Below are positions 27,243 to 35,979 of a DNA stretch of 64,000 nt, piece after piece. The first letter of the stretch is position 1. Every line of letters begins with the position of its first letter. Source of the DNA: Flintibacter muris (GTDB lineage Bacteria; Bacillota; Clostridia; Oscillospirales; Oscillospiraceae); assembly GCF_943192995.1 (NCBI RefSeq), contig NZ_CALPCP010000013.1, positions 1 through 64,000 of the forward strand, in the 5' to 3' direction. Below the pieces are notes generated by a model. That model saw only the letters and a list, made by a program, of their open reading frames with translations, did no database searches and was not told the origin of the DNA. The translations under genes were made by a program, and so were the position numbers.

Positions 27243-30216
27243 TCACCTCCCCTATTGAAATCAGGCTGGAAAACATTTGGACTACCCCATCGCTGTCCAC
27301 ATTACCATCCAGCAGACGGATCCGCTTAAAGGCACGCTGATACAGCTTCATACCGTCATGCTGGGCGCTGTTATAGTCATTTTGACACAGGCGCAGATAT
27401 GCCTCCAGGGGTTCCGCCACCCATTCGCAGTGTTGACGATATGTCCGCAGAAGGAGATCTATTTGATTGGCGACATCCTCATATTTAAGGCGCTTTTCCG
27501 GCATCTGATGCCTGCCTAGATTTTCAACGGCGGCCTTCAGCTCTTTCCGGACCGCCTGGGTAAGGGCAGTCTTCTCATCGTTTATGGCGTCGGGAAAACA
27601 GACCCTCAGTACGGAGGAGATCCGAAAGACGTGTGGGGCATCCCTGGGCAGCGAGACCAACACATTCCACTCCTCAAAAACGAAGGCTAAGATGTAATCC
27701 ACCGGCGATGCATCCAACCGCATGCACGCTTCAAGGTCGGCAAAGGTCTCACTGTAGCAGTTGAATACCAGCTGTTCCAGGATATTGCCCAAATTGCAGT
27801 CGCCAAAAACTCCAATCTGGTCCTGCCGGGGCGGCTGACAGAGCGAGTCCATTAACAGCTGATTGAGGATCGCCACAATAAACCGTCTCAGGTCCTGGGC
27901 CCTGAACTCCCCCGTGCTGTCGAACCAGTCAAGGTAACTTGCCAGCCGCCGCCGTTCCACAGCGCAGAAGGTCAGGCTTTTCTCCGCCGCCTGCAGGATA
28001 TCATTGCAGCGGTCGTAAAAACGGACAGCGGTATTCAGCATCTCGCGGTACAGGACCGCTACCAACTCACTGTAGGGGTAGCGGTTTTCCAGGGGGCCGT
28101 CGGTTTTGCGGTACCAGAGGAATTGCCTGGACAGCTCCTCCTGAAGCCACTGCATCAGATCCGCACTCATATAATTTCTCTCGTCCCAGCAGAAGCGGGC
28201 ACTGTCCTGGCAGCATCGCTGGCCTAAAATGTTTTGCAAGGCCTTTGCAACCGCCTCGCACAGCCCCTGAACCTCGCCCGCCCAGCAGGCCCTGATCTCG
28301 CTGCTTAAGCTGTCATCCTCCACCTGAAATGTGGATTTCAGGCAGGAAATCATAGATTCACAGTAATCCTGCTCAGAAAAAAGCGAATAGGCCAAAAACC
28401 GTCCGAAGTAGCGAGCGGTAAAATCAAGGATGTAATCAACCCGATCCTTTCTGCGCCTGTTTCCACAGTAGTGCATGCACTCATGCGTCATGCGAAGCAC
28501 CGCGCCGCCGCAGTCAAACAGAGCCATCTCCGACATGTGGGTAATCAGGGGCATATTCTCAACCAAATCCTCTCGCGCTCCTTGCTTACCGCGAGATACC
28601 CTGCGTACATCCGGCTCAAGGTCGGAGAAAATATTGTTTGTATGGGTGTGGTCACAGCCGCCGCTGCAAACAAGAAAGGCGTAGCGGGAAACTTTATTTG
28701 CCTCCTCATCCAAAACATCCTCGACAAACTTGTTCTGCCACCGATTGTAGGCCAGCAGCAGGGCGGTAGCGGAGCTCACAGACGCATGGTTATACCGCTC
28801 GTTCTCCATGGAAAAGCAGTCTGAGCGGGACAGGTCGGCGAGAAAACTTCCCACCTGAGACACAAAGATTTCCAGCGCTTCCTCGATCCGCTCCCACTGC
28901 TCATTCATCTTCTCGTCCAGTTCTTCGCGCTTCGCATCATCCCTCTCCTGCTCCAGGTCCTGCTTGATAAGCGCCACCGCTTCCAGTCCTCGATCCAGGC
29001 TGTTGGTAAAGGCAAGCAGCCATTGATCCATAATTTTCTTCAGCGCACGGTTGTGGGGCTGCCGGCAGATATTTTCAATGGCAGTCACCCGTTCCCATGT
29101 GGCGCTGAAAAGCCGCATATGCCTGTTTGTCTCGTCCAGAAGCTTCCAGTACTTAATCAAGACATCTCGCAATTTTGTTATTCTCTGATTCCGTGGATTG
29201 GGTGCGGAAAATTTAGCCCATTTTTGTGTTTCCGCCGTATAGCTCACCGAGCGCTGGAGGGTTGACTCTGTGCTGATCACCAGATTTTTGATCTTACCCG
29301 TCCCTTTCTTGTGGTCCGCCATAACCATACGCAGCAATTCGCTGAAATCCTGTCCCTCCTTTGAGTTCAGCAGACAATCTGACGAGCCGGAAAGCTGATA
29401 GACATCAGCAAAATCCCCCACACGGCGCCGCAGCTCACCTATAGGTGTGCCAGGCTTCATATGGACGCGCATGGACAGACGAATCCCCTGCCGATGCCCA
29501 TCGCTGCAGATGGGGCGTTCCGGTCTTTTGGGGCAAATATGATAGACCGGCATAACATAATCGGTGGAAAGTATCGCCTTGCCTTCAGACACTGCGCGGT
29601 GCAGATATTCAATCAGCACCGGCGCAAACGACCAGTCCTTCTCCGCCAGCAGAATGCAGTAGTCGGAATATCCCAGGCTCGGTAAAATACATAAATGGAT
29701 ATCTTCTGTCCCGGCCTGTGCAAAGGAAACCGGAATCTCATCCTGAACCCCTTGGGGAAGATACTTGCCGTCTCGGATTATCTGGGCAAACCGCTCCAGC
29801 TGTTCCCCGCATACGTCCTGGGGCCATCGCCCCTTAAAATCATCGGTCAGGTTGACCAGCGCCACAGTGACGCAGGGATAACGGTCCAGAAGCGCGGATA
29901 TATTTCCCTGCCAGCTCTGATAATCCAGGCCGCAGTCCTCCAAACGCCCGATCATTTTCGAGGCAGGAAAGAGCAGTTTAATCGGATAGCCGCTCAACGG
30001 GTAGGAGGGTATGCTCTGCTTTTCGGTCTTGGAATTTCTGCTGTCAAACCGAATAGCAGAGGCCCCGGGGGAAAAACCCAGCCAATATTTAACCGGTTGA
30101 AATGTAATCCGGTCAAAGTATCCTAAAATGTAGTCGTCCCCATGGTGCGGTGCCCACAAAATATCCTTTTCCAGCTTAATCGTTATACCGCAAGGTTTTG
30201 TGTTATGATCTCCCAT
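27220..30216 (-). CDS. large protein with HExxH motif, partner of the SIR2 protein
   Basis: A 998-residue cytoplasmic protein with no family I can name. It contains one zinc-protease motif, HECMH at 578-582, within GGAVLRMTHECMHYCG, preceded by a possible metal-binding CSGGCDHTH at 517-525. The N-terminal 200 residues have two similar-looking segments, YILGYFDRI at 30 and LGYSDYCILL at 181, hinting at a duplicated sensor fold. Residues 340-510 are helical and charged, likely coiled coil. ATG 30216 follows AGAGG. It begins just after a terminator, so it heads a two-gene operon with SIR2. The architecture (large sensor plus NADase-like effector) suggests anti-phage defence, with the protease as sensor or regulator; this is inference. 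Confidence 0.75.
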   Translation of the reverse strand: MGDHNTKPCGITIKLEKDILWAPHHGDDYILGYFDRITFQPVKYWLGFSPGASAIRFDSRNSKTEKQSIPSYPLSGYPIKLLFPASKMIGRLEDCGLDYQSWQGNISALLDRYPCVTVALVNLTDDFKGRWPQDVCGEQLERFAQIIRDGKYLPQGVQDEIPVSFAQAGTEDIHLCILPSLGYSDYCILLAEKDWSFAPVLIEYLHRAVSEGKAILSTDYVMPVYHICPKRPERPICSDGHRQGIRLSMRVHMKPGTPIGELRRRVGDFADVYQLSGSSDCLLNSKEGQDFSELLRMVMADHKKGTGKIKNLVISTESTLQRSVSYTAETQKWAKFSAPNPRNQRITKLRDVLIKYWKLLDETNRHMRLFSATWERVTAIENICRQPHNRALKKIMDQWLLAFTNSLDRGLEAVALIKQDLEQERDDAKREELDEKMNEQWERIEEALEIFVSQVGSFLADLSRSDCFSMENERYNHASVSSATALLLAYNRWQNKFVEDVLDEEANKVSRYAFLVCSGGCDHTHTNNIFSDLEPDVRRVSRGKQGAREDLVENMPLITHMSEMALFDCGGAVLRMTHECMHYCGNRRRKDRVDYILDFTARYFGRFLAYSLFSEQDYCESMISCLKSTFQVEDDSLSSEIRACWAGEVQGLCEAVAKALQNILGQRCCQDSARFCWDERNYMSADLMQWLQEELSRQFLWYRKTDGPLENRYPYSELVAVLYREMLNTAVRFYDRCNDILQAAEKSLTFCAVERRRLASYLDWFDSTGEFRAQDLRRFIVAILNQLLMDSLCQPPRQDQIGVFGDCNLGNILEQLVFNCYSETFADLEACMRLDASPVDYILAFVFEEWNVLVSLPRDAPHVFRISSVLRVCFPDAINDEKTALTQAVRKELKAAVENLGRHQMPEKRLKYEDVANQIDLLLRTYRQHCEWVAEPLEAYLRLCQNDYNSAQHDGMKLYQRAFKRIRLLDGNVDSDGVVQMFSSLISIGEVNGFDEST

Positions 30217-30268
30217 TGCAAAATCCTCTCATCTCTATTCTATAAGTCTTTCGCAGTTTAGTATAAAA

Positions 30269-30301
30269 GAGCCCCCGCGAAACAAAATTTCGCAGGGGCT
30301 C
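30269..30301 (-). terminator. terminator of the small peptide gene
   Basis: Minus-strand arms GAGCCCCTGCGAAA and TTTCGCGGGGGCTC (one mismatch, 5-nt loop) are followed by TTTTAT. It separates the peptide gene from the HExxH/SIR2 operon. Confidence 0.85.
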
Positions 30302-30306
30302 GGTTA

Positions 30307-30513
30307 TTAAGGACGTTTCCCGGGGGGGGCCACACGTGACAGTCCTCCAAAGGAGGCATGAGGTCCGTCCAAATCAATTCCAGGCCCACCCAAAGAAACA
30401 TCGGGGGGGCCTATCTTGACTGTGGTTTTTTCAACCGTGCCATAGAAGGATGACACGCCGCGAGACCCTTTCGCCTTCCGATCGGCAAAACGATTCTGCT
30501 TAAATCCAGGCAT
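30307..30513 (-). CDS. 68-residue Gly/Pro-rich small peptide, unknown
   Basis: ATG 30513 has GGAAAGG 8 nt upstream. The first 35 residues are basic (MPGFKQNRFADRKAKGSRG). The rest is a repetitive Gly/Pro/Asp stretch with PPDVSLGGPGIDLDGPHASF and ends VAPPGKRP. There is no transmembrane helix and no cysteine. It has its own promoter, a leader of about 280 nt and its own terminator, so it is an independent unit between two defence operons. A basic leader followed by a Gly-rich core resembles modified-peptide precursors, but no modification enzyme is visible. It may instead belong to the SIR2/HExxH system or be a small toxin. Confidence 0.55.
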   Translation of the reverse strand: MPGFKQNRFADRKAKGSRGVSSFYGTVEKTTVKIGPPDVSLGGPGIDLDGPHASFGGLSRVAPPGKRP

Positions 30514-30797
30514 GATAATCACCTTTCCAATGGAATCAGCAAGCGGTCCTCTTTGCGACCCATTTCAATTCACATTGAACGTCTTGTGCTTTGCACGGTT
30601 CAGTACTTGCAATCTACCTTCAATTTCATTGAAGTTCCCCCGGATTGCAACGTACTTCCGCCGCATTAAATAGTAGTGGACCGTAATTTGGCTCCCGTGC
30701 CTCTGTAAAGGTAATTCCCTTTACAGATCGATAAAACACTCATGCCTGGTTTTCCAAGCACTGTAAATGTTTTTCGCTTGACGGCGCAAGATCGTTC
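30514..30797 (-). ncRNA. long structured leader or small RNA upstream of the peptide gene
   Basis: About 284 nt of predicted transcript precede the peptide start. It folds locally into CTGTAAAGG/CCTTTACAG (30703-30726), CTTCAAT/ATTGAAG (30618-30634), TTCAAT/ATTGAA (30564-30579) and a GTGC/GCAC stem. The second and third share the same arm sequence about 50 nt apart. No known riboswitch consensus was recognised. It could be a cis-regulator, an independent RNA or a set of operator palindromes. Confidence 0.4.
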
Positions 30798-30803
30798 CTA
30801 AAT

Positions 30804-30833
30804 ATTTTACCACAGGGAGCCTACATTTTGCAA
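30804..30833 (-). promoter_or_regulatory. promoter of the leader / peptide transcript
   Basis: Minus-strand TTGCAA (30833-30828) and TAAAAT (30809-30804) are spaced by 18 nt in AT-rich DNA. Transcription would start near 30797. Confidence 0.5.
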
Positions 30834-31074
30834 TAGCCAAAGAAAATTTTCACAGCACGAAAGATTAAACTTTTCAATTTGCAATTTTAACCAAATTTTC
30901 TCATTTTATGTATTTTTATAACTTTTTATCGTATATGAACATGCCACCACCAAGAGTTCTTTAAAAACCGCACCTGATCTTTCCCATTCTGCTCCCAGTC
31001 CCGACAGGACCCATTACCCTGCCCCGTCCGCCAAATATCTGCCAGCCTCACCACTTCGCATCAAAAGGAGCGTT

Positions 31075-31173
31075 TTATTTGCGTTGCCTGTTTGCAGACA
31101 TCATCAAAAGCTGCTCCAGCCAAGCTGTCCAGTCCTTCACGCCGCCGGCGTCAGCATCGTACCAGAAGATCAT
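31075..31173 (-). pseudogene. C-terminal remnant of an unidentified protein
   Basis: A frame ending in IFWYDADAGGVKDWTAWLEQ and then LLMMSANRQRK-stop continues upstream to a stop immediately after the HNH gene, without its own good start except ATG 31173. Composition is protein-like. It probably derives from a gene truncated when the ATPase/HNH pair was inserted. Parent family unknown. Confidence 0.35.
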
Positions 31174-31217
31174 CTCTCCATCGAAGGTGGTCCAAATCTC
31201 TTTATACCGTCAGTCTA

Positions 31218-32375
31218 TCAAGATTTCTCTTCGGTCAGGCCTTTTATCTCCATGTCGATGTCGTGAGTCAGCTTTCCCAGGGGGCGCCGGCCCCATTGGG
31301 CCTGGTCGATGTCCATCAGATACATCATGGTCTTCACGTCCTGGAGTGTGTGAAAGGCATCTGGAAACATGCTGCACAGGGTTTGCAGATACTCGCTGCT
31401 GAACACGTAATTTTTCCAAAACAGGTATAAAATATAATCCTTATGTTTGTTGTAAAGAGGTACCAGCTGAAACAAATCCTTGGAGGCCTCAACCCTGTCC
31501 CGCAGCTTTTCCGGAAGACCTCCGTCCACAGTATCCAGCGTCACACTGAATTCCTCCTGTGTGTCTTGACAGCCTGTCAGGTAGCGCAGGCTTTTCTCCG
31601 GCCTGGTGCGGAATACCACCCTTGTCCCCATCTGGTCCGAATAGGGGTACAGCACCTCCTCATCCCGGTCTCCCTTACTCTGGTTGCACAGGCCGCAGGA
31701 GGGAATCAGGTTCATGAGGGAAACGGCGAAATACGGGTATTTCGATTGGCTCTTGTAGTGGTCGAACTGCGGTCTGGACGTTCCCTCCCCCTCCGTCAAG
31801 GTCACAGTGTACAGCCGGTTACAGTAGGGGCACACGTTGACATCCATATATTCCAGCAGCTTCGCCGCCAGGGGATTGCTGGAAAAGTCCTTGTAGCGGA
31901 ACACCTCGTTTAGAAGCTTCTGAACGGATTCTTTTTTCTGGATTGCCCCAATCATTCTCAGCGCCTGGGGCAGCTCGTCCATTTTCACCGTCAGCAGCGT
32001 CCGCAGATTGCCTCGCCGGACCGCAGGCCCGCCCCCCGCCGTGTACAAATACCAGTACAGCTCCGGGCTGGCTTTCCAGATCAGTTTCGCGGCCAGCAGA
32101 CGGTCCTGCGCCAGCCGCTCCTCCTTGGAGTCCGCCGGGCCTGCGATGTGGTACTTCTTCAACAGCTTCAGATATTTTTTGGTCCGCATTCGGGCTCTTT
32201 TCCCGGATTTCTTCAAAAAATCTTCGGGTGCTATCGTAATTCCTCTCACATGCAATACCCGGCCATCCAGGACATCTTCCGGATCAAATGGCAGCACATA
32301 TGCTGCCAGATATAAATAGCAGTCCAGAATCGCATCTCCCCGGGGGTGCTCTTTATAGGTCAAAATCCGTATCAT
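31218..32375 (-). CDS. HNH endonuclease, PtuB-like
   Basis: A 385-residue nuclease. The HNH fold is clear: CPYCNR (182-187) starts a zinc knuckle, FDHYK (204-208) carries the catalytic His, NLIPSCGLCNQSKGD supplies Asn222 and the second CxxC (227-230). An N-terminal helical region of 170 residues and a C-terminal helical region surround it. ATG 32375 lies within the last codons of the ATPase gene (23-bp overlap), so the pair is coupled. In Septu systems the PtuA ATPase controls a PtuB HNH nuclease that cuts phage or host nucleic acid; this pair has the same layout. The longer open frame upstream has no ribosome site. Confidence 0.85.
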   Translation of the reverse strand: MIRILTYKEHPRGDAILDCYLYLAAYVLPFDPEDVLDGRVLHVRGITIAPEDFLKKSGKRARMRTKKYLKLLKKYHIAGPADSKEERLAQDRLLAAKLIWKASPELYWYLYTAGGGPAVRRGNLRTLLTVKMDELPQALRMIGAIQKKESVQKLLNEVFRYKDFSSNPLAAKLLEYMDVNVCPYCNRLYTVTLTEGEGTSRPQFDHYKSQSKYPYFAVSLMNLIPSCGLCNQSKGDRDEEVLYPYSDQMGTRVVFRTRPEKSLRYLTGCQDTQEEFSVTLDTVDGGLPEKLRDRVEASKDLFQLVPLYNKHKDYILYLFWKNYVFSSEYLQTLCSMFPDAFHTLQDVKTMMYLMDIDQAQWGRRPLGKLTHDIDMEIKGLTEEKS

Positions 32376-34440
32376 GCTTCCTCCTGTCCCGTTCCTGCCT
32401 GAGCCGGCAGTATTCCCGCTCCAGCTCCTCGTCCGAAAGCCGGCGGACCCGGTCATCCCTCCTGCGCCACGGCAGCTTCTGCTCCAGCTCCTCAATCCAC
32501 AGCAGCGCCTTCCGGCGGATGATCGGCTCCGCGATCAGCTCCGCGCAGGGGCGGTACCGGTGCTCCAGCAAATAGCCAAGCTCCTCCGTCTGCCCCTTTG
32601 AATTGGACGCCAGAGCGGCCTCCACTCCTTTCAGATCCTCAAAAAGGCGGTCGATCTTGCGCCGGGCAAAGCGCCCGATGGTACCGTTTTTCAGGAAAAA
32701 GCTGTCCCGAAACAGGAGGTGGATGTTCTGCCCAAAGGTCCCTCCATGGGCGGACTCGTCCACAACAGCGCAATGGCGCTCCGGGTCCAGCTTTAAGTAG
32801 ATCACGTTCTGCTGTGGGACGTCGCTCAGCAAAATCGGTGAATGGGTGGAAAGTATGATCTGAATATCCTGGCAGCACTGCGGGGGATATATCCGGGGCA
32901 GGAACGCTGTCAGCAGGTCAATCAGTTCCAACTGCCAGTCGGGATGATAGGTCAGGTCTGCCTCGTCAATGAGCAGGATAACGCTGTCACACACAACAGC
33001 TTGATCATTCCGGAATTTGTTGATAATACGGTAATCTTCAGCCTTGGAGCTGGCGTAATCTTCCCCGAAGATATAGTAGAGGGACGCAAACAGGCTGAGC
33101 AGGCTGTTTTCCCCGCTGCTGAGCCCCCAGTGGAAATCCAGAAAATAATCCGGCTCACAAATCCGGCGGTATTTTTCCAAAAACTCCATAAACCACTCTG
33201 TATCCGTTGCATCAACGAAAAAAGTGATAGATGTGCGCTCCGTGTCCAGATGAAACGTGCCCCATAACTTCGTTTCAAGCCTGAAATGCTCTTCCAGCTT
33301 CTCATTCCCAATAAATTGCAAAAATTTCAGGCAATGCTCCTTCAGTGTCTTCCATTCTATAGCGAAGCAATTCATGATAGAATCAATTTCTACCCACGCT
33401 TCTTCCACCGTTCCACTGTAATGAACCGCACTCGGTTCCCATTCTGCAAGCAGCTTCTGGAGCCTGACCTTCTCTATGTCATCCATCCCGTTTGCCGCAC
33501 TTCTGACTGCGCACCAGATAGCGCACCGTTTTAACTGCTCTCTCAAAAGAATATACCCATAATTTGAGATTGGGTCTGTCCTGCGGTTTAGCTCCTTGTC
33601 CCGGGGTGGATACAGTTCAGAAAATAACAGTTCATCAATCTTCCACGCCGAAAAATCGTTGTCATCATAATAATCGTTCGTATCCAGCGCGGAGGACAAA
33701 CGGTTGTCCAGCAGCAGGTCAATATAGAGCCTCTCCGGCACAGGCATCGGATAGCCCTCCTCCTTTAGTCCAACACATGTCTGGCGCTGGCGCTTATCGA
33801 AGACAAATTTGATCTGCTTGTACTGCTCATACAAAAGGTAGGATTCCAATTCCAATGAACCGGAGCGCGAGGCCTGATTTACATCCTTGTCAGCGTCAGA
33901 CACGAGCAGATTTCCCACTGAGCAGTCATAAAGTGGGGCGGACCGGTCGCTGGGATACCACTGGCTTCTCCGGCTGTCCCGCACGGTCAGCGCGTTGGTC
34001 AAATAAATCAGCTTTGTCCTGCCCAAAATACGGCTCACGCTGTCGCGATCCAACCACTTCGGCAGGCTATAGTTCCCAAAGCCCTTCCACTCTCTTACCG
34101 GAGCGACATTCCGCTCCGGATTATAGTACCCAACCAGCTTATCGCCCTCTTGAAAAATCAATATGCCCTCTGCGTCTCCATTCCCGCTACCATGGGCATC
34201 CAGAAAAAGCTCTATAACGGCCTGCATCAGACTCGTTTTCCCCGCGCCGTTGCTGCCCACAACAACACTGAGGCCGCTGATATTCTCTCCCCAAAACCGC
34301 TCCGGGAGGCGGAATTTGGTATCTGACGCAGTAAGCCTGCCGGTCTCTCCATCAAAATGCAGCCGCATCTCCGGGCTAAAATTGAACTCCACTTCACGAA
34401 GATTGCAGTATTTATTGATATACAGATATATTAACCGCAT
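32353..34440 (-). CDS. ABC-type AAA ATPase of a Septu-like defence pair, PtuA-like
   Basis: A 695-residue SMC/ABC-like ATPase. Walker A is VVGSNGAGKTSL at 60-71, the ABC signature is LSSGEN near residue 440, Walker B is VILLIDEADLTYHP, and the H-loop is STHSPILLSD. The central 300 residues are helical, with no transmembrane segments. ATG 34440 has GGGAGGG 6 nt upstream. It is followed directly by an HNH nuclease, the gene order of Septu and of retron-associated PtuAB effectors. No reverse transcriptase is nearby, so a retron is not indicated. It is larger than typical PtuA. Confidence 0.82.
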   Translation of the reverse strand: MRLIYLYINKYCNLREVEFNFSPEMRLHFDGETGRLTASDTKFRLPERFWGENISGLSVVVGSNGAGKTSLMQAVIELFLDAHGSGNGDAEGILIFQEGDKLVGYYNPERNVAPVREWKGFGNYSLPKWLDRDSVSRILGRTKLIYLTNALTVRDSRRSQWYPSDRSAPLYDCSVGNLLVSDADKDVNQASRSGSLELESYLLYEQYKQIKFVFDKRQRQTCVGLKEEGYPMPVPERLYIDLLLDNRLSSALDTNDYYDDNDFSAWKIDELLFSELYPPRDKELNRRTDPISNYGYILLREQLKRCAIWCAVRSAANGMDDIEKVRLQKLLAEWEPSAVHYSGTVEEAWVEIDSIMNCFAIEWKTLKEHCLKFLQFIGNEKLEEHFRLETKLWGTFHLDTERTSITFFVDATDTEWFMEFLEKYRRICEPDYFLDFHWGLSSGENSLLSLFASLYYIFGEDYASSKAEDYRIINKFRNDQAVVCDSVILLIDEADLTYHPDWQLELIDLLTAFLPRIYPPQCCQDIQIILSTHSPILLSDVPQQNVIYLKLDPERHCAVVDESAHGGTFGQNIHLLFRDSFFLKNGTIGRFARRKIDRLFEDLKGVEAALASNSKGQTEELGYLLEHRYRPCAELIAEPIIRRKALLWIEELEQKLPWRRRDDRVRRLSDEELEREYCRLRQERDRRKHDTDFDL

Positions 34441-34634
34441 ATAGCCCTCCCCATAATTACGGTTTCTCTCCTCCGTGGAGGGAGCTTGCCGTTTGTGTGT
34501 TTTTAGGGATATTATACCGATTGCCCAAACAAAATCAACCGCGTCCTTTTAAGTATGACTGTTTCAAGATTAAATCCCCCTCGGTACAAGGCTTCTTTGA
34601 CGCATCTTTTTTGCCAACGAAACACACTTTTTCG

Positions 34635-34671
34635 CAGTCAGGACCACCCGCATAACGGGTGGTCCTGACTG
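34635..34671. repeat. perfect 16-bp inverted repeat
   Basis: CAGTCAGGACCACCCG and its exact complement flank a 5-nt loop. Neither side has a strong T-run. It marks the right border of the defence island in an otherwise gene-free 400-bp stretch (34441-34851) where I see no other feature. Confidence 0.6.
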
Positions 34672-34851
34672 TTTAGGAAAAGAATAACAAAATTATCGCC
34701 TGCAAGTCCGCACTTGTGTGAGGCCAGGAGGAAAATGGCAAAACAGGTTTGCCGTGCCTCAACCTGGCACCCCCAAAACTTCTCCACTATCCGATTAGAG
34801 AAATCCTTCCAGCGTACGGTGTCGAACCGGGAAAACAAGCCTGTTTTGTGC

Positions 34852-35895
34852 TTATAATTTCTGCACACTGTTTCCCTCAAAAAAAGTAGGCTCAATAATA
34901 ATGTTGGAGCTGATATACGGCTGAGTATCCCGCTTAGAGGACTTACGGGCCTGAATACGCTCCAGCATTTGCTTAACCGCCGCCTGCCCCAGCGCCCTCT
35001 GGTTCGCGCCGAAAGTGGAAAAGGAGATTTCCGGTATCATGCTGGTTTGAACGGGGTCTAGGGAGATCAAACTTAGGTCTTTGGGAATCTGTTTCCCCAT
35101 CTTCCGGCACTGCAGATAAAAGTCAATGGCCACCTCGTGAGACAAGCTGATAACAGCTGTGGTGTTCGGATGTTCCTGGAACACTCGAGACACATCAAAG
35201 GGATTGCGGCTTTTCAGCGCGTCTGAATAAGAGGTGATATCAATTTCATAGACGCTGCTTTCTGAAAAGGGAAAGCCGCTGTCCATCAATGCGCACCGGT
35301 ATCCCCAGTAGGCGTTGCGCCCGGCGATCATGGTCTGCGGAACACCCAGCAGAACGATATGTCTGTGTCCCATAGACAGCAGATATAGTACCGATTGATA
35401 GGCGGCCTTTTGATCGTCGCCCAAAATGGAGTCACAGGAGGAGGCCAGGTCCTGCCGGTGGATCATTACAATGGGCATGTCGCTGTTGGTAGCCTGCATC
35501 AATTTTTTGGGGGTCGCACTTGCTGTCACCAAAAAGGTCCCTGCCAGTTTGTTGGCCATAGCGACGTCCAGATAAGAGTCACACAGCTCTGTGCTGTAGT
35601 CGCTGTTGCACAGCCAAACCATGTAATTGTGATCGTACAGTCCCTTTTGAATGACCTTTGCGATCTCAATTTGGGCAATACTGGAGATGTTGCCGACAAT
35701 CAGGGCCACCGTATTAGAAAATCCCTGCGCCAGGCTCTGAGCCATCTTATTGGGCTGATAGCCGGTCTCCTGAATCACGTGCTCCACAAGCCGACGGCTC
35801 CTGGCGCTGACATTGGGACTATTTTGCAGAACGCGGGAAACCGTGGCGCGGGACAGTCCGCAAGCCTTTGCGATATCATCAATCGTTGTACTCAT
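34852..35895 (-). CDS. LacI-family transcriptional regulator
   Basis: A 347-residue repressor. The N-terminal helix-turn-helix is typical (TTIDDIAKACGLSRATVSRV, hinge GYQPNKMAQSLAQG), followed by a periplasmic-binding-protein-like ligand domain (VALIVGNISSIAQIEIAKVI, HRHIVLLGVP). ATG 35895 is taken because MSTTIDDIA is the normal family start and the alternative upstream TTG has no site. It lies next to the nitrilase gene and the TRAP cluster. Two AGCGCT-centred sites in the divergent control region are likely its operators. Confidence 0.92.
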   Translation of the reverse strand: MSTTIDDIAKACGLSRATVSRVLQNSPNVSARSRRLVEHVIQETGYQPNKMAQSLAQGFSNTVALIVGNISSIAQIEIAKVIQKGLYDHNYMVWLCNSDYSTELCDSYLDVAMANKLAGTFLVTASATPKKLMQATNSDMPIVMIHRQDLASSCDSILGDDQKAAYQSVLYLLSMGHRHIVLLGVPQTMIAGRNAYWGYRCALMDSGFPFSESSVYEIDITSYSDALKSRNPFDVSRVFQEHPNTTAVISLSHEVAIDFYLQCRKMGKQIPKDLSLISLDPVQTSMIPEISFSTFGANQRALGQAAVKQMLERIQARKSSKRDTQPYISSNIIIEPTFFEGNSVQKL

Positions 35896-35979
35896 AACTG
35901 AACTACGCTCCTGCAAACATTACTGTTTTCAGTTATAAATATACACGATCACGCGCTTGTTGTCAAATGCGGCTGTATT

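Noticed and set aside
30564-30726. Retron msr/msd RNA associated with the ATPase/HNH pair
   Set aside because: Hairpins exist, but no reverse transcriptase gene is present anywhere in the island and the leader precedes a peptide gene.
34635-34671. Strong terminator for the TRAP-side regulator or the ATPase gene
   Set aside because: The stem is perfect but neither strand has a T-run directly after it, so it is listed as an inverted repeat only.
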